Shown here: positions 18,303 to 27,000 of the stretch, one piece after another
How positions within the stretch are numbered: position 1 is the stretch's first letter
Layout of the letters: every line of letters starts with the position of its first letter
Position numbers and translations under genes: made by a program
Assembly (NCBI RefSeq): GCF_000968015.1
Contig: NZ_LACH01000012.1
Coordinates: 1-64,000 of the forward strand
Direction: 5' to 3'
DNA: 64,000 nt
DNA from: Pseudomonas fluorescens
GTDB taxonomy: Bacteria > Pseudomonadota > Gammaproteobacteria > Pseudomonadales > Pseudomonadaceae
The notes under the pieces: model-generated
Told to the model about the DNA's origin: nothing
Seen by the model: only the letters and a program-made list of their open reading frames with translations
The model's database searches: none

Positions 18303-19013
18303 ATGACCCAAGCACTCATCGAACTGTCCGACCTGGGCTTCAGCTGGCCCGGTCATCCGCCGCTGCTGGATATCCCGGCGTTTCGCCTGGAACCCGGCGA
18401 AACCTTGTTCCTCAAAGGTCCCAGCGGCAGCGGCAAGACCACCCTGCTCGGCCTGCTCGGTGGTGTGCAGAAGCCCGATCGCGGCAGCATCCGATTGCTC
18501 GGCCAGGAACTGACCGAACTCGGTGCTGGCGCTCGCGACCGCTTCCGGGTCGATCACACCGGCTACATCTTCCAGCAGTTCAACTTGCTGCCGTTTCTCT
18601 CGGTGCGCGAAAACGTAGAGTTGCCCTGCCACTTTTCCAAACTGCGCGCGGAACGGGCGATCCAGCGCCACGGCAGCGTCGATCAGGCGGCGGCCACCCT
18701 CCTCGCCCACTTGGGCCTGAAGGATGAAAGCATCCTCAGTCGTCGCGCCGATTCGCTGTCCATCGGTCAGCAGCAACGGGTTGCCGCTGCGCGCGCGTTG
18801 ATCGGTCAGCCTGAATTGGTGATCGCCGACGAACCGACCTCGGCCCTGGATTACGACGCCCGCGAGAACTTCCTTCGCTTGCTGTTCGCCGAATGCCGCG
18901 AAGCCGGGTCGAGCCTGCTGTTTGTCAGCCATGACCAGAGCCTGGCACCGCTGTTCGATCGCCACTTGTCGCTGGCCGATCTCAATCGCGCCGCCACCCC
19001 GTCCGAGGTCTGA
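18303..19013 (+). CDS. ABC transporter ATP-binding protein (LolD/MacB-like)
   Basis: At 236 aa it has Walker A GPSGSGKTTLLGLLGG, Q-loop FQQFNLLPFLSV, the signature LSIGQQQRVAAARALIG, Walker B LVIADEPTSALD and the switch histidine in FVSHD. The signature reads SIGQQ instead of the usual SGGQQ, a mild deviation. It belongs to the MacB/LolD class that works with FtsX-like permeases, the next gene, which begins 2 bases after this stop. The counterpart in P. aeruginosa is PA4064. Confidence 0.88.
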   Translation: MTQALIELSDLGFSWPGHPPLLDIPAFRLEPGETLFLKGPSGSGKTTLLGLLGGVQKPDRGSIRLLGQELTELGAGARDRFRVDHTGYIFQQFNLLPFLSVRENVELPCHFSKLRAERAIQRHGSVDQAAATLLAHLGLKDESILSRRADSLSIGQQQRVAAARALIGQPELVIADEPTSALDYDARENFLRLLFAECREAGSSLLFVSHDQSLAPLFDRHLSLADLNRAATPSEV

Positions 19014-19014
19014 G

Positions 19015-20280
19015 ATGTATTTGTTTCGTCTAGCCATGGCCAGCCTGGCTAACCGCCGCTTCACCGCGATCCTCACCGCGTTCGCCATTGCCTTGTCGGT
19101 CTGCCTGCTATTGGCCGTGGAACGGGTGCGCACCGAAGCCAAGGCCAGTTTCGCCAGCACCATCAGCGGCACCGACCTGATTGTCGGCGCGCGTTCCGGT
19201 TCGGTGAACCTGCTGCTGTACTCGGTGTTCCGCATCGGCAACGCCACCAACAACATCCGTTGGGACAGCTTCGAACACTTCGCCAACAACCCGAAAGTAA
19301 AGTGGGCGATCCCGATGTCCCTCGGCGACTCCCATCGCGGTTATCGGGTGATGGGCACCACCGAGGCGTACTTCGAGCACTATCAGTACGGTCATCAGCA
19401 ACACCTGGAACTGGCCGACGGCCGCGCCTTCGCCACCGATCCGTTTGAAGTGGTACTCGGTGCCGAAGTGGCCGACGCGCTGCACTACAAACTCGGCGAC
19501 AAACTGGTGCTGGCCCACGGTGTGGCAGTGATCAGCCTGGTCAAGCACGACGACAAACCGTTCACCGTGGTCGGCATTCTCAAACGCACCGGCACCCCGG
19601 TGGACCGCACGTTGCACATCAGCCTCGGCGGCATGGAAGCGATTCACATCGACTGGCACAACGGCGTCCCGGCCCGGGGCGAAGGTCGGATCAGCGCCGA
19701 TCAGGCGCGTAACATGGACCTGACGCCGCAAGCGATCACCGCGTTCATGCTCGGCCTCAACAGCAAGATTTCGACCTTCGCGCTGCAGCGCGAGATCAAT
19801 GAATTTCGCGGTGAACCGATGCTGGCGATCCTGCCGGGCGTGGCGCTGCAAGAGCTGTGGAGTTTGATGAGCACCGCGGAAAAAGCCTTGTTCGTGGTCT
19901 CGCTGTTCGTGGTGCTGACCGGGTTGATCGGCATGCTCACGGCAATCCTCACCAGCCTCAACGAACGCCGTCGGGAGATGGCGATTCTGCGTTCGGTGGG
20001 TGCCCGCCCGTGGCACATCGCGACCTTGCTGGTGCTGGAGGCGTTTGCCCTGGCGCTGTCGGGCGTGATTGCCGGGGTGGCGCTTTTGTATGTGGGCATC
20101 GCCCTGGCCCAAGGTTATGTGCAAGCCAATTACGGCTTGTACCTGCCGCTCGCCTGGCCGAGCCAATATGAATGGACGCTGCTCGGTGGCATCCTGATCG
20201 CCGCGTTACTGATGGGCAGCGTGCCGGCCTGGCGCGCGTATCGCCAATCCCTGGCCGATGGCCTGTCGATCCGTTTATGA
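19015..20280 (+). CDS. ABC transporter permease, FtsX/MacB-like
   Basis: A 421-aa permease with one N-terminal membrane segment (FTAILTAFAIALSVCLLLAV), a large periplasmic domain of about 230 residues and three C-terminal segments (ALFVVSLFVVLTGLIGMLTAIL, LLVLEAFALALSGVIAGVALLYVG, LLGGILIAALLMGSVPAWRAY). The ERRREMAILRSVGARP coupling stretch is typical of the FtsX domain. The periplasmic domain suggests movement of envelope substrates or partner binding rather than a classic import pore. It corresponds to PA4065. Confidence 0.87.
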   Translation: MYLFRLAMASLANRRFTAILTAFAIALSVCLLLAVERVRTEAKASFASTISGTDLIVGARSGSVNLLLYSVFRIGNATNNIRWDSFEHFANNPKVKWAIPMSLGDSHRGYRVMGTTEAYFEHYQYGHQQHLELADGRAFATDPFEVVLGAEVADALHYKLGDKLVLAHGVAVISLVKHDDKPFTVVGILKRTGTPVDRTLHISLGGMEAIHIDWHNGVPARGEGRISADQARNMDLTPQAITAFMLGLNSKISTFALQREINEFRGEPMLAILPGVALQELWSLMSTAEKALFVVSLFVVLTGLIGMLTAILTSLNERRREMAILRSVGARPWHIATLLVLEAFALALSGVIAGVALLYVGIALAQGYVQANYGLYLPLAWPSQYEWTLLGGILIAALLMGSVPAWRAYRQSLADGLSIRL

Positions 20281-20291
20281 GGACGTTGAAC

Positions 20292-20810
20292 ATGCCCCGC
20301 GCCGTATTTGCGCTGTTGATGCTGGTCGCCTTGCCCCTGTGGGCGGCCGAGCCGAAAGACCTGACCTGGTCGGAAATGATCCCGCCGGACGCCGCACCGG
20401 AAGTGCCGAACATGACGCCGCTGCACGACCTGTCGCAGATGGGCAACGCGTTGGCCGCCGAATCGGCACCCGCGGCCAAGCAAGACATGCCCAATGCACC
20501 GGTGGTGAAAAGCCTCGACGGTCAGAACATTCGGCTGCCGGGCTACATCGTGCCGCTGGAAGTGAGTGAAGAAGGTCGCACCACTGATTTTCTGCTGGTG
20601 CCGTATTTCGGCGCCTGCATCCATGTGCCGCCACCGCCGTCGAACCAGATCGTGCATGTCAAAAGCGAAGTGGGTGTGAAGCTCGACGAGTTGTATCAGC
20701 CGTACTGGATCGAAGGGGCATTGCAGGTTAAAGCGTCGACCAGCGAGTTGGCGGATGCCGGGTATCAGATGGAGGCCGACAAGATTTATGTATATGAATT
20801 GCCGGAGTGA
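20292..20810 (+). CDS. DUF3299 secreted protein, end of zinc operon
   Basis: A 172-aa exported protein: signal peptide FALLMLVALPLWAA, then the DUF3299 core QNIRLPGYIVPLEVSEEGRTTDFLLVPYFGACIHVPPPPSNQIV. A start at 20277 overlapping the permease stop (ATGA) is also possible. I favour 20292 because AGGA lies 8 bases upstream. The conserved GACIHVPPPP loop with a cysteine and histidine could bind metal. Biochemical function is unknown. It is the last gene of the operon, followed by a REPIN. Confidence 0.8.
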   Translation: MPRAVFALLMLVALPLWAAEPKDLTWSEMIPPDAAPEVPNMTPLHDLSQMGNALAAESAPAAKQDMPNAPVVKSLDGQNIRLPGYIVPLEVSEEGRTTDFLLVPYFGACIHVPPPPSNQIVHVKSEVGVKLDELYQPYWIEGALQVKASTSELADAGYQMEADKIYVYELPE

Positions 20811-20842
20811 ACCCGGGAGCTCAGTGTTGCTTGTTAGATAGC

Positions 20843-20908
20843 CATCGCGAGCAAGCTCGCTCCCACAGATTCAGTGTGGTCCTTGTGGGAGCGAGCTTGC
20901 TCGCGATG
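20843..20908. repeat. REPIN
   Basis: A compact pair of inverted and direct GTGGGAGCGAGC REP arms lies after the DUF3299 gene. The rest of the gap before ompW shows no gene. Confidence 0.9.
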
Positions 20909-21032
20909 AGGCCATCAGAGACGCCAACAAAATCAGGGCCATCACTGTTTCATTGAGCTGAGTCAAAAGACCGTGCCAGACGCCTCCGTACCATTGGACA
21001 TCGAACATTTTTAACGTCCTTTGGAGCCCTCC

Positions 21033-21731
21033 ATGCACAAGTCCAAGCTCTGCGCTTCGCTGTTTGCCCTCGCGCTCACAGCACCGCTAGCCTACGCCCA
21101 CGAAGCCGGCGATATCATCGTTCGTGCCGGTGCAATCACCGTCAACCCGAAAGCCGACAGCTCCAGCGTAAAGGTTGATCAAGGTCCGCTGAAGGGGGCC
21201 GATCTGGGCGGCAAGGCCACCATGAGCAGCGACACGCAACTGGGTCTGAACTTCGCTTACATGCTCAACAGCCACTGGGGGATCGAACTGCTGGCGGCCT
21301 CGCCGTTCGAGCATGACGTGAAGCTCAAAGGCACCGCCCTCGGCGCGGCCAATGGCAAACTCGGTACGCTGAAACACCTGCCACCGACGCTGAGCGTTGT
21401 GTATTACCCACTGGACGCCAAGTCCGCATTCCAGCCGTATGTCGGTGCCGGTATTAACTACACCTGGATCTACGACGAGCACGTTGGCAGCGAAGCCAGC
21501 GCCAACGGCTTCACCAACTTCAAGGCGGATAACTCCTGGGGCATGGCGTTCCAGGTCGGCGCCGACTACATGCTGACCGACAACATCATGATCAACGCCC
21601 AGGTGCGCTACATCGACATCGACACCACCGCGACGGTGCAAAATAACGCGGTGGCACAAGGCACTCGCGCCAAGGTCGATGTGGACGTAGACCCGTTCAT
21701 CTACATGGTTGGCCTGGGTTACAAGTTCTAA
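21033..21731 (+). CDS. ompW: OmpW-family outer-membrane protein
   Basis: A 232-aa protein with a signal peptide (SLFALALTAPLAYA) followed by the OmpW pattern: GDIIVRAGAITVNPK, QLGLNFAYMLNSHWGIELLAASPFEH, LPPTLSVVYYPLD, FQPYVGAGINYTWIYDE and a terminal phenylalanine (MVGLGYKF). OmpW is an eight-stranded barrel with a hydrophobic channel for small apolar molecules. The ATG at 21033 has GGAG 7 bases upstream. It appears monocistronic. Confidence 0.93.
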   Translation: MHKSKLCASLFALALTAPLAYAHEAGDIIVRAGAITVNPKADSSSVKVDQGPLKGADLGGKATMSSDTQLGLNFAYMLNSHWGIELLAASPFEHDVKLKGTALGAANGKLGTLKHLPPTLSVVYYPLDAKSAFQPYVGAGINYTWIYDEHVGSEASANGFTNFKADNSWGMAFQVGADYMLTDNIMINAQVRYIDIDTTATVQNNAVAQGTRAKVDVDVDPFIYMVGLGYKF

Positions 21732-21750
21732 GAAATATCTGGCCGGCTTT

Positions 21751-21894
21751 TGTGGCGAGGGAGCTTGCTCCCGCTGGGCTGAGAAGCAGACCCAAAACCT
21801 GCCACCTTGAGTCATCCGGCACACCGCATCGACGGGGTTGCGACTGCTACGCCCGAGCGCGGACCGGCCAGCGGGAGCAAGCTCCCTCGCCACA
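21751..21894. repeat. Palindromic repeat, GTGGCGAGGGAGC type
   Basis: TGTGGCGAGGGAGCTTGCTC with its inverted copy ending in CCCTCGCCACA, about 100 bp apart. It is related to the element at 11143-11235 but with a different internal arm. It lies downstream of ompW. Confidence 0.8.
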
Positions 21895-21933
21895 GGGGAC
21901 TGCATCAGCCATACGATCGATGTCTGAGCTACA

Positions 21934-21963
21934 AAAAAGGCGCCTTCATAGGCGCCTTTTTCA
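21934..21963. terminator. Bidirectional rho-independent terminator
   Basis: AAAAAGGCGCC, a 5-base loop and GGCGCCTTTTT form a strong hairpin with an A tract on one side and T tract on the other. It lies between the convergent ompW and epimerase genes and can terminate both. Confidence 0.88.
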
Positions 21964-21977
21964 TGACTGCGTAAACC

Positions 21978-22907
21978 TCAGCGCCCCAACAACCGCGCCA
22001 GGCCGACACGCATCGGTGTCTGCTCCGGGTAGGTAAAGCGCTCCAGCAAACGCTGATTGTTCGCTCGCGAGTGGCGGATGTCACCGGAGCGCGCCGGGCC
22101 ATAGCTCACCGGCGGCAATTGACCGACCACCGCTTCAAGGGCTTCAAGCATTTGCTTGAGGGTCGTGGCCTGGTTCCAGCCGACGTTCACCGCGCCGACT
22201 TCGACCTGCGGTTTCTCGATCGCTTGCACCAACAAGTCGACCAGGTCTTCGACGTAGACGAAATCGCGAGTCTGCTCACCGTCACCGAACACAGTGATCG
22301 GCAGGCCCTTCTGCGCGCGCTCGCTGAAAATACTGATCACCCCGGAGTACGGCGAGGACGGATCCTGGCGCGGGCCGAAGATGTTGAAGAAGCGGAAAAT
22401 CACCGGTTCCAGACCATGCTGGCGACGGTAAAAATCGAAGTAATGCTCGCTCGCCAATTTGTCCGAAGCGTAAGGCGTCAACGGTGCCTTGGGCGTGTCT
22501 TCATCGATCGACTCGCCTTCGCCATTGTTGCCGTAGACCGCTGCGCTGGACGCGTACAGCACGCGTTTGACGCCGGTCTGGCGCATGGCTTCGCAGACAT
22601 TCAGTGAGCCAATGAAATTGCTCTGGTGAGTCTTCACCGGGTCATCCACCGACGCCTGCACCGACGCCACTGCGGCCAGGTGCGCCACAGCGCTGCAACC
22701 GACCATCGCCTGCGCTACCAGCGCGGCGTCGGCGACATCACCCACGATCAGTTCGACGCCGGGATTGTCCAGCGGCAAGTTGCTGCGTTTGCCGGTGGAG
22801 AGGTCATCGAGAATGCGCACCGAATGGCCCTTGGCGAGTAAGGCATCGGTGAGGTGCGAGCCAATGAAACCGGCGCCGCCGGTGATTAAAACAGGGCCGT
22901 CAGCCAT
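21978..22907 (-). CDS. NAD-dependent epimerase/dehydratase (UDP-sugar 4-epimerase type)
   Basis: At 309 aa it is an extended short-chain dehydrogenase: LITGGAGFIGSHLTDALLAKG for NAD, LDDLSTGKRSNL, HLAAVASVQASVDDP, the catalytic serine and YxxxK in SSAAVYG and PYASDK, and RFFNIFGPRQDP. This pattern is that of GalE/WbpP-like UDP-sugar epimerases. The ATG at 22907 overlaps the end of the upstream RmlD-like gene by 8 bp. The substrate is not determinable, but the pair suggests polysaccharide sugar-nucleotide synthesis. Confidence 0.85.
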   Translation of the reverse strand: MADGPVLITGGAGFIGSHLTDALLAKGHSVRILDDLSTGKRSNLPLDNPGVELIVGDVADAALVAQAMVGCSAVAHLAAVASVQASVDDPVKTHQSNFIGSLNVCEAMRQTGVKRVLYASSAAVYGNNGEGESIDEDTPKAPLTPYASDKLASEHYFDFYRRQHGLEPVIFRFFNIFGPRQDPSSPYSGVISIFSERAQKGLPITVFGDGEQTRDFVYVEDLVDLLVQAIEKPQVEVGAVNVGWNQATTLKQMLEALEAVVGQLPPVSYGPARSGDIRHSRANNQRLLERFTYPEQTPMRVGLARLLGR

Positions 22908-23784
22908 GGCGATAAAACCTATCCAGTAAGCCCGGGAGTGCCGCACGCCAGGCGCGGGGTTTGATCCCGAAAGTGTGCAGAATTTTCTTGCAGGCCAGCA
23001 CCGCGTGCTGCGGCTCTTCGGCAGCGTCGGGCCGCGCGGCGTGAGCCTGGGCGGTCGGCGCTTCGATGGCCAGCGGATGCAGCGCGCGTGCTTCGGTGAG
23101 GATCGCCTGCCCAAGCGCCAGCGGCGTGGTCGCCTCATGCCCGGCGTAATGGTAGGTGCCCCACAGCGGCGCCGAGCAATCGAGTTGCTTGAGGACCGAG
23201 ATGATCACCCGCGCGGCGTCATCCACCGGCGTCGGATTGCCCCGGCGGTCATCGGCCATCAGCAATTCTTCAGGCAGTTCGGCACGACCCAGGAAACGCC
23301 CGAGGGTGCCGTCGGGGCTGTCATCCAGCAGCCAGCCGAATCGCAGCAACACGTGTTGCGGGCAGGTGGCGCGGACGCTTTGTTCGATCCGCCACAAGGC
23401 CTGACCGCGCAGGCCCAAGGGCACCGGTTCGTCTTTTTCGCTGTAAGCGGTCGCCCGGGAGCCATCGAACACGCGATAGCTCGACGGTTGCAGCAGCACG
23501 ATGTTGTGATGCTGGCACAGTTCGGCCAGACGCTCGATCGCCCGCTCCTGCCCGGCCAGACGCTGTTCGCTGACCGTCTCCGCCTGAAACCAGTCGAAGT
23601 AATAGGCGAGGTTGATCAACGCATCCGGACGGGTGTCGTCGAGCAGTTGCGTCAGGGTCGCGGCGTCCCAGCCGTCTTGCGGTGGGCGGGGGGCGAGGAA
23701 GCCGATGTCTTCCTCCGCACCGAGGCGAATCAGCGCCTGCCCAAGGGCATTTCCGCCGCCCAGTAACATAAGGCGCATTCGCAT
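22900..23784 (-). CDS. RmlD-like sugar-nucleotide reductase family protein
   Basis: A 294-aa protein starting MRMRLMLLGGGNALGQALIRLG, a GxxxxLG-type dinucleotide site, followed by DDTRPDALINLAYYFDWFQAE, LLQPSSYRVFDG and a C-terminal helix-rich end. This is the RmlD/SDR layout. The usual YxxxK is not evident at the expected place (it reads RGQALWRIE), so catalysis is uncertain. It overlaps the epimerase gene and is divergent from lhr across about 300 bp that hold a REPIN. Confidence 0.75.
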   Translation of the reverse strand: MRMRLMLLGGGNALGQALIRLGAEEDIGFLAPRPPQDGWDAATLTQLLDDTRPDALINLAYYFDWFQAETVSEQRLAGQERAIERLAELCQHHNIVLLQPSSYRVFDGSRATAYSEKDEPVPLGLRGQALWRIEQSVRATCPQHVLLRFGWLLDDSPDGTLGRFLGRAELPEELLMADDRRGNPTPVDDAARVIISVLKQLDCSAPLWGTYHYAGHEATTPLALGQAILTEARALHPLAIEAPTAQAHAARPDAAEEPQHAVLACKKILHTFGIKPRAWRAALPGLLDRFYRHG

Positions 23785-23944
23785 AGAGTCAGCAGGCCCA
23801 GTCTGATTGAAACAATGGCTTTATCGACACCGCTCGCGGGCGATGCCGTCGATAGTTGCCGGAATCGTTGCATTTTGCGGGTTTAGTGCGCAACCGTCAT
23901 CCGTAAAGTGTAGATACCTGAGAACGGCGGCGCCTGTTCCGGCC

Positions 23945-24024
23945 CTATCGCGAGCAAGCTCGCTCCCACATTGGCTTTGTGTATGCCGCAGATCCCTTGT
24001 GGGAGCGAGCTTGCTCGCGATAGG
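23945..24024. repeat. REPIN
   Basis: Inverted and direct GTGGGAGCGAGC arms, extended here to perfect outer ends (GGCCCTATCGCG and CGCGATAGGGCC), lie in the intergenic region between the RmlD-like gene and lhr. Confidence 0.92.
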
Positions 24025-24093
24025 GCCCTCAGCAACGACGCAGATCCCGAGCGGTACTTGCAACTTCCCCGGCTCGCCCGCATAAATTGCTGC

Positions 24094-27000
24094 ATGAATC
24101 TGCCAATCCCGACGGACAGCGCCCTGGCAGGCTTCCACCCCGCCGTCAGCGCCTGGTTCAGCAACACCTTCCCGACGGTCACCGCCGCCCAGGCCCGAGC
24201 GTGGCCGTTGATCCGCCAGCACCGTTCGACCCTGGTCGCCGCCCCCACGGGCTCCGGCAAGACCCTCACCGCGTTCCTCGCAGTCATCGACGATCTGGTC
24301 CACCGCGCAATGGCCAACGGCGGTCATCTGCCGGATGAAACCTTGGTGGTCTACGTCTCGCCGCTCAAGGCTTTGTCCAACGACATTCAGATCAACCTGC
24401 AAGACCCGCTGGCCGGCATCACCGAGCAGTTACGCGCGATGGGCTTGCCGCAATTGCAGATCAACACCGCCGTGCGCACCGGCGATACCCCACAAAAAGA
24501 CCGCTCGGCGATGCGCAAGACCGCGCCACACATTCTGGTGACCACCCCGGAATCCCTTTACGTGTTGCTTGGTTCCGACTCCGGTCGACAAATGCTCAGC
24601 ACTGCCCGCACCGTGATCGTCGACGAGATTCACGCGATCGCCGCCAGCAAGCGCGGCAGCCATCTGGCTTTGAGCCTCGAGCGGCTGCAAGCGTTGTGCG
24701 CGCAACCGCTGATGCGGATTGGCCTGTCTGCCACGCAAAAACCCATCGAAGCCGTCTCGCAGTTTCTGGTTGGCCGTGGTCGCACGTGCGAAATCATCGA
24801 CATCGGCCACGCCCGCCCGCGGGATCTGGACATCGAAGTGCCGCCCGTGCCCTTATCGGCGGTGATGGCCAACGACATTTGGGAACTGGTCTACGACCGC
24901 CTCGCCACCCTCGCCCGCGAACACCGCACCACGCTGATTTTCGTCAACACCCGACGCCTCGCCGAACGCCTGAGCCGTCACTTGAGCGAACGTCTCGGCA
25001 AGGAGGCGGTGGCCGCCCACCACGGCAGTCTGGCCAAGGAGTTTCGTCTCGACGCCGAACAGCGGCTCAAGCGCGGCGACCTGCAAGTGCTGATCGCCAC
25101 GGCGTCCCTGGAGCTGGGGATCGATATCGGCGATGTCGACCTGGTCTGCCAGATTGCCTCGCCACGCTCGATCGCCGGGTTTCTGCAACGGGTCGGCCGC
25201 TCCGGGCACCAGGTCGGCGGCACGCCCAAGGGCCGTTTGTTCGCCACCACCCGCGACGACCTGATCGAATGCGCCGCGCTGCTCGACTGTGTGCGGCGCG
25301 GCGAACTCGACACTTTGCTGATCCCCAAGGCACCGCTGGACGTGCTGGCCCAGCAAATCATCGCCGAGGTCAGTTGCCAGGAATGGCAGGAGCAGGCGTT
25401 GCTGGAGATGTTCCGCAACGCCTCGCCGTACAGCGAACTCGACGAAAAACACTATCAAGCGCTGCTGCAGATGCTCGCCGAAGGCTACAACGGCCGCCTG
25501 GGCATCCGCAGCGCTTACCTGCACCGCGACGCCGTGACCCGCACCCTGCGCGGTCGCCGGGGCGCCAAGCTGACCGCCGTGACCAGCGGCGGGACGATCC
25601 CGGACAACGCCGACTACAGCGTTTTACTCGAACCCCAAGGGCTGAACATCGGCAGCGTCAACGAGGACTTTGCGGTGGAAAGCATCGCCGGGGATGTCTT
25701 CCAATTGGGCAACACTTCCTACCGAATCCTGCGGGTCGAAACCGGCAAGGTCCGGGTCGAAGACGCTCAGGGCCAACCGCCGACCATTCCATTCTGGCTC
25801 GGCGAAGCGCCGGGGCGCAGCGCTGAACTGTCGTTTGCCGTGGCCCGCCTGCAAGCGCAACTCGATGAGCTGCTCGGCGCCACCCCCGGTCACTTGCAGC
25901 CCGCGACCGACTGGCTGACCGACACCCTCGGCCTGAACCTGGCCAGTGCCGAACAATTGGTCGATTACCTGGCCCGTGCGCGCCTGACCCTCGGCGCCCT
26001 GCCGTCACAAGACACGCTGCTGATGGAGCGTTTTTTCGACGAGTCCGGCGGCACGCAATTGATCATCCACACGCCGTTCGGCAGCCGCATCAACCGCGCC
26101 TGGGGCCTGGCCTTGCGCAAGCGCTTCTGCCGCACTTTCAATTTCGAGTTGCAGGCCGCCGCCAGCGAAGACGCCATCGTCCTGTCGCTGTCCACCAGCC
26201 ACAGTTTTGAACTCGATGATGTCTGGCGTTATTTGCACAGCAACAGCGCCGAGCACACCCTGATTCAAGCCGTGCTCGATGCACCGCTGTTCGGCGTGCG
26301 TTGGCGCTGGAATGCCGGGGTCGCTCTGGCGCTGCCGCGCTACAGTGGCGGACGCAAAGTCCCGCCGCAGATCCAGCGGATGAAAAGCGAAGACCTGATC
26401 GCCAGCGTGTTTCCCGATCAGATTGCCTGCGTGGAAAACCTCGCCGGCGAACGGGAAATTCCCGACCACCCACTGGTGGAACAAACCCTCGACGACTGCC
26501 TGCACGAGGCCATGGACAGCGAGGGCTGGCTGGCGTTGTTGCGGCGTATGGAACGTGGCGACATCCGCCTGATCAGCCGCGACCTGCCGGCGCCCTCGCC
26601 GCTGGCAGCGGAAATTCTCAGCGCCCGCCCCTACACCTTTCTCGACGATGCGCCGCTGGAAGAGCGCCGCACTCAAGCAGTGCTCAACCGCCGCTGGAGC
26701 GATCCGCAGTCCACCGACGACCTCGGTGCGCTGGATGCGGACGCGATTCAAGCCGTACGCGAGGAAGCCTGGCCAACGCCAACTGGCGTCGATGAAATGC
26801 ATGAAGCGTTGATGAGCCTCGCGTGCATCACCGACGCCGAAACCCAGGCCAATCCCGACTGGCTCGACTGGCTGAATACCTTGGCCGACAGCGGTCGCGC
26901 CAGCCGCTTGCAAGTCGATGTCGGCCAAGCGCTGTGGTTGGCGCTGGAGCGGCTGACTTGCCTGAGCGCGATTTATCCACAAGCGATTTTGCAGCCACCG

